A stretch of 11,010 nt of DNA from Desulfuromonadaceae bacterium (GTDB lineage Bacteria > Desulfobacterota > Desulfuromonadia > Desulfuromonadales > Geopsychrobacteraceae): assembly GCA_013138655.1 (NCBI GenBank), contig WTCI01000021.1, positions 1-11,010 on the forward strand, given 5' to 3'. Below are positions 5,011-11,010 of this stretch, in pieces. The translations under genes were made by a program, and so were the position numbers. Within the stretch, counting starts at the first letter, position 1; each line of letters begins with the position of its first letter. The notes beneath the pieces are model-generated. The model did no database searches and was not told the origin of the DNA. It saw only the letters and a list, made by a program, of their open reading frames with translations.

Positions 5011-8004
5011 TCAATCTCCAGCGCCAAAGTGGCGCTGGAGATGACCGCAGAGCATCTGCTCGTATTCGGCATCGCGATCTTCCTGGTAGACCATTGATGA
5101 GGCAATTTCACTGGCCAGGATCGCCGCCTGGTATTTGAGCGGCAGCTTGCCGATCCGCTTTCGATAGTGCGGAGTTTCTCGCAAAATCCGTGGCAGGTGA
5201 GCCAGCAAAGCCCGCCGATAGAGCGGCTTGGTCCCCAGCTCCGGGCGCTTCTGGAAATAGTCGAAAAGCCGTGCGTAGTGGGCGTTGATCTCCTTCGATA
5301 GGGCCGCGGAAATATCGGTATAGCTGCGGCTGCCGGCCAGTTCCTGATAGCGGCGGAAGATCAGGTGCGCTTCATCGGCGGCGCGTTTTTCCAGGATTTC
5401 CAGCACATCGCCGACATAACGGTCTTTGTTGGCGAAAAACTCCTTTTCGCTCAGCAGCAGGTTGGCGATGATCTCGTATGAGGATGAGATAACCCCGCAC
5501 TTGTTGGCCGAGGCATCGCGCATGATCACGACCCCGGCCTGCTGCAGCAGATCGCGCGCTTCGGGGGTGATAAAGGAGTTGGCACCTTCGACAATCGCAC
5601 GGGCGCTCGGTTTGCCTTCGACCAGAAACTGCTGCCAGTTACCGGTATGGATCGTCTCGGGGCGGCCGCCGGCCGGGATGAACAGGTCGGCCTCGACGTC
5701 GAAGATCAGGTTGTTGAAAAGCCGGTAAAATTCGTCGACGGTGATCCATTCCTCGATCAGCTCATCGCCCTGCCGCGTGATCTTGCGATAGAGCTCACGC
5801 AAGCCTTCGCGCTTGGTCTGGCTGCGGAAAATCATCATCCCGCCGTCATGCAGCGCCTGCGGGTCGTAGCGGTCGATGTCGCTTTTCAGCACCACCTGCT
5901 GCAGCGCTTTTCGGTCGGCACCTGCCGGATCGAACAGGGCGCCGGTGCCGTCGAGAATCAGCCGGAACTGCACTTGTGGACAACGTTCCAGCAGTAGTCG
6001 CAGGGCGTTGCCGGCGACATCGCCGCCCGGACCGCCGGTCAGTTTGACGCTGAAGGGATCCTTGCGCGCATCGATACCGAGTTGCTGCAGGGTGATTTCG
6101 GAAAAGCTGATGACGCCGGTCGAAGTGACGCCGTACTCTTTGTGGTTGATGCCAAACTGCTTGCTGGAGATCACGCCAGGGCCGAGCAGATAACCGCGCT
6201 TCTTGGAGATGCGCGCGATCAGTTCGACCATCTCGTCATGCATGTTCTCATCGGGACCGAGTTCGATCGGTTCATCCTCGCCGTAGTAATCGACCACCCG
6301 CGGATCGCTGGCGGTGCCGTCGCTGGTGATAAAGATATCGAGAAAGGCTTGGATGAAGCCGTATTGCAGCTTGTACAGCCTGCGGGTGACGGTCTCCGGG
6401 TTGTCGAGATCGGCGGCATCGAGAGAAACCACCATCTTGGAACCGCCTTCGTAGATATCCTTATTCTTCAGGTGCTGGGTGTGGGCCAGCACATAGTTCT
6501 CGCGAAACAGGGTGTTAGCGCTGGTGATGTAATCGTCGCGGTTTTTCGCCAGTACCGTCCGCCAGCCACCGCGGGCGATATCGGAGAAGCCGATGTGATA
6601 GCCGCAGCCGTGTCGGCCGAAGAAGAAGGTGACCCGAAAGGGGCGTTCCGGCGGCAGGTCGGAGGTGAATTCGCTGCCAAGTTCGTCGAGATAGTTCGGA
6701 TCGATGCGGAACGCCAAAGCGTGCTTTTCGGCGACGAAGAAATTGGTCTTCAGGGTGTGGGTGATAAACAACAGGCAGCAGCGGAAGACCGTGCGACGAA
6801 TGTCGTCAAGATAGGCATGGCCGGTGTTGTAGGCGTTGATCGCTTGGTTTAACTTTGCCAGCTCGCATTCATAGTTTTCCGTCCGCCCGGGCAGTTGCGG
6901 CTCGAAGCGGAGCCGGAACAGGGCGACCAGCCGCAGCGTCATCTCGATATCGGAATTGAAAGCCGCTTCGACCTCCTGATAACTGAAGCGGTCCGGCTGG
7001 TTGTGTGCCAAGGTGGTGTGGCAGAAGCTGGCAAAAGCATTGACCAACGAGGCATCGATGCCGGTCAGATGGCCATCGACGACCAGCCGGTAGGTCTCTG
7101 CTGCGGTTGAAAGAATCTGGGTGTTGAATAGTTCGTGCGCCAGTTGGTTGTAGAGAAAGCCGTGCTTGGCGAACAGTTCTTTGCCTTCTTCACACAGGTA
7201 GAAGGTGCCGAGAAAGTAGGGGTGCAGGCCGTTATGGATGGTCAGGCAGTAGGCGCGCTTGATCCCGAGACCAAGGCGATTGTAAACCTCCATCACCTGC
7301 TGCAGAAAATCGAGTTGCGGGGGATTGCCGGCCGCGAAGAGGATGCGGTACTCCGGCTTGTCGAGGATCTCCTCCGCCGGTTCGGTATCGAAATAGACCC
7401 CGCCGTTGGCGACCGCCTGATGATACAGCCAGATGATCTGCGCCACCCGGCGCGCCGGAGAGTGACGCACGTAGGCCTCGTTGTTGATCCAGAGCAGGCG
7501 CAGCTCTTTATCAAACCTGGAAAAATCGTATTGTGGATAGTGTTTTTTGAGCGCGGTGCGGATTTCGCGTTGCAGCCGCTTGGGAATGCGTGGCTCTTCG
7601 GCGTCCAACACCTCTTCGGCACTGCGCCGGTCGAACTCGAAGCGCTGCAGCTCCAGTTCTTCGCCGATGCCGGGCACCGGGGCATAGGAATGGGTGAACT
7701 GGGCGTAGGAAATTTCCCGTTCGCGCAGCAGCCGCAAGGTGCGATAAAGAGAGCCCGGCTGATTCAGCCGGGCCAGGATCAAGGTTTTCGGGGTGTCGGT
7801 TAACACCAGACGTTTATTGCGTTTGAGGTAGGGCAGCTGAATCGCCAGTGAACCGATCGCCTCTGCCTCATCATGCATGGTCACCGACAGGTAGGGATGC
7901 ATCTTTTCCTGCAGCCATTGCAGGTTGGCTCCCGCATCGAGACAACGGGAGGTAATCGATTTTGAAACCTGGCGGAACCAGCGAATTTTTTCTGCCTCGG
8001 TCAT
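5011..8004 (-). CDS. NAD-dependent glutamate dehydrogenase, ~1000-residue type
   Basis: A 997-residue cytoplasmic enzyme that oxidises glutamate to 2-oxoglutarate and ammonium with NAD. It is longer than the 450-residue hexameric enzymes and shorter than the ~1600-residue bacterial GdhB form, matching the intermediate NAD-GDH class found in Desulfuromonadales and fungi. The N-terminal ~450 residues are the regulatory/ACT-like region. The catalytic part begins with FFGRHGCGYHIGFSDIARGG (461-480). KNKDIYEGGSKMVV (513-526) contains the substrate-binding lysine region, KLTGGPGGDVAGN (654-666) the nucleotide-binding loop, and PAGGRPETIHTGN (777-789) and AIVEGANSFITPEA (803-816) are conserved dehydrogenase blocks. 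AGAGGAT precedes the ATG and is set in a small inverted repeat. The gene lies downstream of the liv genes and a stress protein on the same strand. Its last ten codons form a strong hairpin. No frameshift was seen. Confidence 0.92.
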   Translation of the reverse strand: MTEAEKIRWFRQVSKSITSRCLDAGANLQWLQEKMHPYLSVTMHDEAEAIGSLAIQLPYLKRNKRLVLTDTPKTLILARLNQPGSLYRTLRLLREREISYAQFTHSYAPVPGIGEELELQRFEFDRRSAEEVLDAEEPRIPKRLQREIRTALKKHYPQYDFSRFDKELRLLWINNEAYVRHSPARRVAQIIWLYHQAVANGGVYFDTEPAEEILDKPEYRILFAAGNPPQLDFLQQVMEVYNRLGLGIKRAYCLTIHNGLHPYFLGTFYLCEEGKELFAKHGFLYNQLAHELFNTQILSTAAETYRLVVDGHLTGIDASLVNAFASFCHTTLAHNQPDRFSYQEVEAAFNSDIEMTLRLVALFRLRFEPQLPGRTENYECELAKLNQAINAYNTGHAYLDDIRRTVFRCCLLFITHTLKTNFFVAEKHALAFRIDPNYLDELGSEFTSDLPPERPFRVTFFFGRHGCGYHIGFSDIARGGWRTVLAKNRDDYITSANTLFRENYVLAHTQHLKNKDIYEGGSKMVVSLDAADLDNPETVTRRLYKLQYGFIQAFLDIFITSDGTASDPRVVDYYGEDEPIELGPDENMHDEMVELIARISKKRGYLLGPGVISSKQFGINHKEYGVTSTGVISFSEITLQQLGIDARKDPFSVKLTGGPGGDVAGNALRLLLERCPQVQFRLILDGTGALFDPAGADRKALQQVVLKSDIDRYDPQALHDGGMMIFRSQTKREGLRELYRKITRQGDELIEEWITVDEFYRLFNNLIFDVEADLFIPAGGRPETIHTGNWQQFLVEGKPSARAIVEGANSFITPEARDLLQQAGVVIMRDASANKCGVISSSYEIIANLLLSEKEFFANKDRYVGDVLEILEKRAADEAHLIFRRYQELAGSRSYTDISAALSKEINAHYARLFDYFQKRPELGTKPLYRRALLAHLPRILRETPHYRKRIGKLPLKYQAAILASEIASSMVYQEDRDAEYEQMLCGHLQRHFGAGD
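5014..5042 (-). promoter_or_regulatory. Perfect 13-bp hairpin inside the end of the glutamate dehydrogenase gene
   Basis: ATCTCCAGCGCCA (5014-5026) and TGGCGCTGGAGAT (5030-5042) are exact inverted copies separated by three bases. The whole hairpin is coding: it makes up the final codons (LQRHFGAGD) and stops directly at the TGA (5011-5013). No T-run follows on either strand, so it is not a standard intrinsic terminator. It may act as a 3' RNA-stability structure or a partial terminator. Confidence 0.75.
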
Positions 8005-8006
8005 TG

Positions 8007-8024
8007 GATATCCTCTTTGATATC
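8007..8024 (-). promoter_or_regulatory. Inverted repeat holding the ribosome site of the glutamate dehydrogenase gene
   Basis: On the minus strand GATATC-AAAGAG-GATATC ends two bases before the ATG. The Shine-Dalgarno bases AGAGGAT span the loop and the second arm. A 6-bp stem here could partly hide the ribosome site. No promoter was identified in the pyrimidine-rich leader further upstream (8025-8080). Confidence 0.35.
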
Positions 8025-8111
8025 AGAGAGTCAGGGGGCGGACAGGGGGGAAACGGTAGGAAGACTCATCAGTGTCTGCCTCGAGCGCACGAGCTGGCGA
8101 GCTGTTCTGCT

Positions 8112-8219
8112 ACAGAATCGATGTGCCGAATCCGCGTTGGCGCAGTCGACCAGTTCGGCGGATGAGGAAACGATACTTGTGTCATGCCCTCAGATCAATT
8201 CCTGGATCGTCCTGTTCAT
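8112..8219 (-). pseudogene. Relic of the PAS-domain regulator, copy 2
   Basis: From ATG 8219 on the minus strand the sequence reads MNRTIQELI, then TGA, then on in the same frame GHDTSIVSSSAELVDC. Aligned without gaps to the relic at 4724-4930, the first 24 bases agree at 21 positions and the peptides share MNRTIQEL, HD, SSS and a cysteine. The Trp10 codon TGG of copy 1 has become TGA here. Similarity fades after about 36 codons. It occupies most of the 245-bp gap between the stress protein and glutamate dehydrogenase genes. Nothing else is recognised in that gap apart from the dehydrogenase leader. Confidence 0.65.
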
Positions 8220-8249
8220 TCCCCCTGCTTTTGCCCCTAAGTAGCGTTC

Positions 8250-9059
8250 CTAGTGCGACATCAGCACCGGCACGGTCATGTACTCGAGCAGGTAGCGACC
8301 CACTTCGCCGAGGGTCTGGTGGCCGCGGCGGTATTGAGCGAAGGCTCCCAGAACCAGCAGGTCGATCCCTTCATCGGCACAGCGGTTGAGCAGCATGTCG
8401 CCGACGCTCAAGCCTCCGGTGACATGTTTTTCACAAGAGAGCGGCAGCTCATAACGGGCCAGGTGGGCGCAGATATCGGCATCGTGGGCCTCGTAGGCCT
8501 CATCGCCATGCTGCCCCTGGATAGTCATCACCTGGACATGCTCGGCTTTGCGCAGCAGCGGCATGGCATCGTGCAACGTACGGGAAGATTCCGGGCCGCC
8601 GCGCCAGGCGAGCATCACTTGCTTGCCGAAATTCTTGAAGTCACCCGCGTAAGGCACCACCAACACTGGCCGGCCGGAACCGAGCACCGCTTTTTCCGGC
8701 AGGTTGTGTGGCGTTGCACGATCTGGAGTATCGAAATCGGTTTGACTGACCACCAGCAGGTCGCGGTAGTGCGCGTGCAGGTTGAGGGCATGCGGCAGGT
8801 CGAGGCCGCTTTCAACACTGTCGATACAGATCCATTCCGATTCCAGCCCGGTCTCGCTGAGCGCCTGCTCGAATTGCTCTTTGGCAAAATCGGCCTGCTG
8901 CAGCGGATCGACATGATGCGATGCGTAATAGGGGTGCGGTATAATATAGATCCCGGTCAGCCGGGAGTTCTGCCGTTTAGCCAGTTGGATAGCGACTTGC
9001 AGGCGTGATTTGCAGGTTGGACGATTATCGATATGGACCAGGATGTCTTTGAGATTCAT
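8250..9059 (-). CDS. Universal stress protein with two Usp domains
   Basis: A 269-residue cytoplasmic protein. The open frame reaches back to 9140, but the start at 9059 (MNLKDILVHID) has an AGGGAG ribosome site and begins the first Usp strand, so it is preferred. The first Usp domain covers about 1-137, ending GSGRPVLVVPYAG. The second runs about 145-269 from KQVMLAWRGGPESSR to LLEYMTVPVLMSH. In the second half DLLVLGAF (233-240) is followed by AQYRRGHQTLGEVG, a weak version of the ATP-binding G-2x-G-9x-G(S/T) motif, so ATP binding is uncertain. Tandem-domain Usp proteins are common stress-induced proteins of unknown precise action. It lies 95 bp after livF on the same strand, with two small palindromes in the gap, so it may be co-transcribed with the liv genes or separate. 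Confidence 0.9.
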   Translation of the reverse strand: MNLKDILVHIDNRPTCKSRLQVAIQLAKRQNSRLTGIYIIPHPYYASHHVDPLQQADFAKEQFEQALSETGLESEWICIDSVESGLDLPHALNLHAHYRDLLVVSQTDFDTPDRATPHNLPEKAVLGSGRPVLVVPYAGDFKNFGKQVMLAWRGGPESSRTLHDAMPLLRKAEHVQVMTIQGQHGDEAYEAHDADICAHLARYELPLSCEKHVTGGLSVGDMLLNRCADEGIDLLVLGAFAQYRRGHQTLGEVGRYLLEYMTVPVLMSH

Positions 9060-9099
9060 TTTTCGCTCCCTGATGTGCCTCTTTGTTGAACCTGTAAGG

Positions 9100-9112
9100 C
9101 GGGCATTGCCCG
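9100..9112. repeat. Short palindrome between livF and the stress protein gene
   Basis: CGGGCA-T-TGCCCG is a perfect inverted repeat with 6-base arms. It lies in the 95-bp gap between the stress protein start and the livF stop. No T-run follows. Together with the palindrome at 9132-9148 it makes a two-hairpin spacer. Confidence 0.45.
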
Positions 9113-9131
9113 TCGGAAAACTTCGCAGAAT

Positions 9132-9148
9132 GGCGGCCACTGGCCGCC
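9132..9148 (-). terminator. GC-rich hairpin directly after livF (weak terminator or REP-like)
   Basis: GGCGGCC (9132-9138) pairs perfectly with GGCCGCC (9142-9148) around three bases, starting 7 bp after the livF stop codon on the minus strand. The strand that would carry the liv transcript has no U-tract after it, so stopping may be partial. It could lower expression of the downstream stress protein gene or protect the liv message from 3' decay. Confidence 0.4.
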
Positions 9149-9154
9149 CTACTT

Positions 9155-9874
9155 TTAGTGCTTTTTGCCCAAATAAGCTTCCTGCACCTTTTCCGATGCC
9201 AGCAACTCTTCCGAAGTGCCGGAGAAAACGATCTTGCCGACATCGAGGACGTAGCCGCGGTCAGCCAGTTTCAAGGCAGCCTTGGCGTTCTGTTCGACCA
9301 GCAGCACGGTCACGCCTTTTTCGGCAATTTCCTTGATTTGTTTGAAGATCGCCTTGACCAGAATCGGTGCGATGCCGAGGGAGGGTTCGTCGAGCAGCAA
9401 CATCTCCGGTTTACTCATCAGTGAGCGGCCGATGGCCAGCATCTGTTGCTCCCCGCCGGACAGGGTGCCAGCCAGCTGCTTGCGTCGTTCTTTGAGGCGC
9501 GGAAACAGCTGGTAAACCCAGTCAAGCACTTCGCGATCCATTTTGCTTTGCGAGAAGGCCCCGAGCATCAGGTTCTCTTCAACAGTGAGGATGCCGAATA
9601 CCCGACGTCCTTCCGGTGAATGACTGATCCCCAGCTTGACGATCTTGTGCGCAGGAAGTTTGGTCAGCTCCTGCCCCTTGAATGTGATCGATCCCGCCTT
9701 GGCTTTGAGCAACTGGCTGATGGTGCGCATGGTGGTGGTTTTTCCCGCCCCGTTGGCCCCGAGGATGGTGACGATCTCACCTTTGCGGACGTCGAGGGAG
9801 ATCCCTTTGATGGCCGCAATGCTGCCGTAAGAGACTTCGAGGTCTTTGATTTCAAACAGGATATCATTACTCAT
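9155..9874 (-). CDS. livF: Branched-chain amino acid ABC transporter ATP-binding protein LivF
   Basis: A 239-residue ATPase that powers uptake of leucine, isoleucine and valine, bound to the cytoplasmic face of the LivHM permease. Walker A is GANGAGKT (39-46), signature LSGGEQQ (138-144) and Walker B LLLDEP (159-164). HSPEGRRVFG (85-94) and LGIAPILVK after Walker B are hallmarks of LivF rather than LivG. The frame opens at 9889, giving MRMMTM first. The start at 9874 is chosen because GTGAGGAT lies about 9 bases before it, whereas the earlier ATGs have no proper spacing. With this start the gene overlaps the livG stop by 8 bp, a sign of coupled translation. The C-terminus ends EAYLGKKH, usual for the family. 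Confidence 0.95.
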   Translation of the reverse strand: MSNDILFEIKDLEVSYGSIAAIKGISLDVRKGEIVTILGANGAGKTTTMRTISQLLKAKAGSITFKGQELTKLPAHKIVKLGISHSPEGRRVFGILTVEENLMLGAFSQSKMDREVLDWVYQLFPRLKERRKQLAGTLSGGEQQMLAIGRSLMSKPEMLLLDEPSLGIAPILVKAIFKQIKEIAEKGVTVLLVEQNAKAALKLADRGYVLDVGKIVFSGTSEELLASEKVQEAYLGKKH

Positions 9875-10646
9875 CGTCATCATCCTCACTTCCCAGGTAG
9901 GCCTCGATGACGGCCGGATTTTTCTGGATTTCCTCGGGGGTCCCCTCCGCGATCTTCTTGCCGAAGTTGATCACCGTCAAGTAGTCGGTGACTTCCATGA
10001 CCATGTCCATGTCGTGCTCGATCAGCAACACCGTGACCTCTTTATCGCGAATCTTGAAGATGGTCTCCAGCAGTCCCAGGGTCTCCTTGTCATTGAGGCC
10101 CGCGGCCGGTTCGTCGAGGATCAGCAGGGTTGGGTTGACCGCCATCGCGCGGGCCATCTCCACCCGACGCTGAATGCCGTAGGGCAGCGAGCCGACCGGC
10201 GTGGCGGCATACTGGCTGAGGCTGAAAAACTCGAGCTGTTCCTCAACCTTCTGCCAGTTTTCCAGCTCGTCCCTTTTCGATCCGGGAGTGTGGAAGATGC
10301 CGTGCCAGAGCTGCTGTTTGCTCTTGATGTGGCGACCGCTCATGATGTTTTCAGCGACCGACATCTGGCTGAACAGGCGGATGGTCTGGAAGGTGCGGAC
10401 GATACCGCGGTCGACAATCTGGTAGGGGGTCAGGCCGCGGATCTCTTCGCCGCGCCAGTTAACCGAGCCTTCTTCCGACTTGTAGATGCCGGTGATGCAG
10501 TTGAAGACCGTGGTCTTGCCGGCACCGTTGGGGCCGATGATGCCGTAGATCTGGCCGGACGGGACCTTGAAACTCAGGGCATCGACGGCGGTCAGACCGC
10601 CAAAGCGCTTGGTGACGTCGGTCAGTATCAGTTCATTATGCGCCAT
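9867..10646 (-). CDS. livG: Branched-chain amino acid ABC transporter ATP-binding protein LivG
   Basis: A 259-residue ATPase, partner of LivF in the branched-chain amino acid importer. Walker A is GPNGAGKT (38-45), the Q-loop is TFQ (85-87), and the signature reads SLPYGIQRRVE (153-163), the LivG form that lacks the standard LSGGQ. Walker B is LLILDEP (174-180), followed by AAGLN and the switch His211 in LLIEHDMD. The N-terminal DVTKRFGGLTAVD is typical of LivG. The ATG overlaps the end of livM by 11 bp, with AGGAAA about 7-8 bases before it. The C-terminus is an unusual acidic tail, GSEDDDDE; its codons also contain the ribosome site and start codon of livF. Confidence 0.96.
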   Translation of the reverse strand: MAHNELILTDVTKRFGGLTAVDALSFKVPSGQIYGIIGPNGAGKTTVFNCITGIYKSEEGSVNWRGEEIRGLTPYQIVDRGIVRTFQTIRLFSQMSVAENIMSGRHIKSKQQLWHGIFHTPGSKRDELENWQKVEEQLEFFSLSQYAATPVGSLPYGIQRRVEMARAMAVNPTLLILDEPAAGLNDKETLGLLETIFKIRDKEVTVLLIEHDMDMVMEVTDYLTVINFGKKIAEGTPEEIQKNPAVIEAYLGSEDDDDE

Positions 10647-11010
10647 GGCTGTTTTCCTTGATCAAGAACTTGGGGATCTTGCCGAAGGTCGCCGGCCAGA
10701 TTCCGCGCGGCCGCAGGATCATCGCCGCGATCATCGCGAAACCGAAGATGAAGAAGCGCCAGGTGGCGAACTCGCGGAAGATCTCCGGCAGTACGAACAT
10801 CACAAACACCCCGATCAGCACGCCCGGTACCGAGGATCCACCGACGATGACGATACTGAAAAAGAGCACCGACTGCATAAAGTCGAATGCTTCGGGGCTG
10901 ACTGCCGAGTACTGGGTGGCGAAGACCGTTCCGGCCAACCCGGCAATTCCGGCGCTCAGGGCGAAAGCGAAGATCTTGTAGATGCGAGTGTTGATGCCGA
11001 TACTCTCCGC
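10636..11010 (-). CDS. livM: Branched-chain amino acid ABC transporter permease LivM (C-terminal part)
   Basis: The minus-strand frame is open from the window edge to the TAA at 10636-10638, giving the last 124 residues. AESIGINTRIYKIFAFALSA followed by GIAGLAG is the conserved LivM cytoplasmic loop that contacts the ATPases. Three hydrophobic segments follow: around SVLFFSIVIVGGSSVPGVLI, GVFVMFVLPEIF, and FFIFGFAMIAAMILRPRGIW. RPRGIWP near the end is a strong LivM/LivH family mark. The N-terminal part and the start lie beyond the right edge. The stop overlaps livG by 11 bp, and livG and livF follow, so the order livM-livG-livF is the usual one. Confidence 0.93.
   Translation of the reverse strand, partial: AESIGINTRIYKIFAFALSAGIAGLAGTVFATQYSAVSPEAFDFMQSVLFFSIVIVGGSSVPGVLIGVFVMFVLPEIFREFATWRFFIFGFAMIAAMILRPRGIWPATFGKIPKFLIKENSHGA

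Noticed and set aside
6082..6852. Long plus-strand open frames opposite the glutamate dehydrogenase gene (also 7135-7803)
   Set aside because: They are antisense to a clearly conserved coding frame, have no ribosome sites and resemble no family; GC-rich codon use opens these frames.
8253..9008. Plus-strand open frame opposite the stress protein gene, and 9846-10661 opposite livG
   Set aside because: Both mirror well-supported minus-strand genes and show no motifs of their own.

Overview
The window is chromosomal DNA from what looks like a Desulfuromonadales-type bacterium (Geobacter / Desulfuromonas / Pelobacter relatives). This is inferred from gene families alone: a ~1000-residue NAD-dependent glutamate dehydrogenase, a liv-type branched-chain amino acid ABC transporter, a DUF6868-like small membrane protein, a secreted minimal ATP-dependent DNA ligase and a relic of a PAS/sigma-54 type regulator. 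No rRNA, tRNA, CRISPR array, integrase or intact transposase was seen.

Left part (1 to ~4.7 kb) is patchy and accessory-like. It holds, in order: the N-terminal part of an ADP-ribosylglycohydrolase (minus, running off the left edge); a two-helix DUF6868-type membrane protein (minus); a toxin-antitoxin operon (minus) with a strong promoter and an inverted repeat placed between the -35 and -10 boxes; an alkyltransferase-like protein with Trp in place of the active cysteine (minus); a divergently transcribed periplasmic-type DNA ligase (plus); and a periplasmic solute-binding protein (minus). A 132-bp structured, GGA-rich element occurs twice (932-1063 and 2029-2160), each copy lying just downstream of a minus-strand operon, so that the two copies bracket the toxin-antitoxin module. 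The gap at 3631-3948 holds a GGGGTCAA tandem repeat and a decayed fragment of a second copy of the antitoxin gene.

Right part (~5 kb to the end) is a dense minus-strand block typical of core amino acid metabolism. Transcription runs from livM (partial) through livG and livF, which overlap one another, then a two-domain universal stress protein, then a 997-residue NAD-glutamate dehydrogenase. The liv genes import branched-chain amino acids (Leu/Ile/Val) and the dehydrogenase converts glutamate to 2-oxoglutarate plus ammonium, so the block suggests coupled amino acid uptake and catabolism. The dehydrogenase gene is flanked on both sides by decayed copies of the same PAS-domain N-terminus. Its last codons form a 13-bp perfect hairpin.

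The most unusual items are the duplicated GGA-rich element, the zinc-finger antitoxin with an unfamiliar C-terminal domain and its relic 2.1 kb away, and the paired PAS relics around the dehydrogenase. Function assignments come from motif reading only; no database search was possible.
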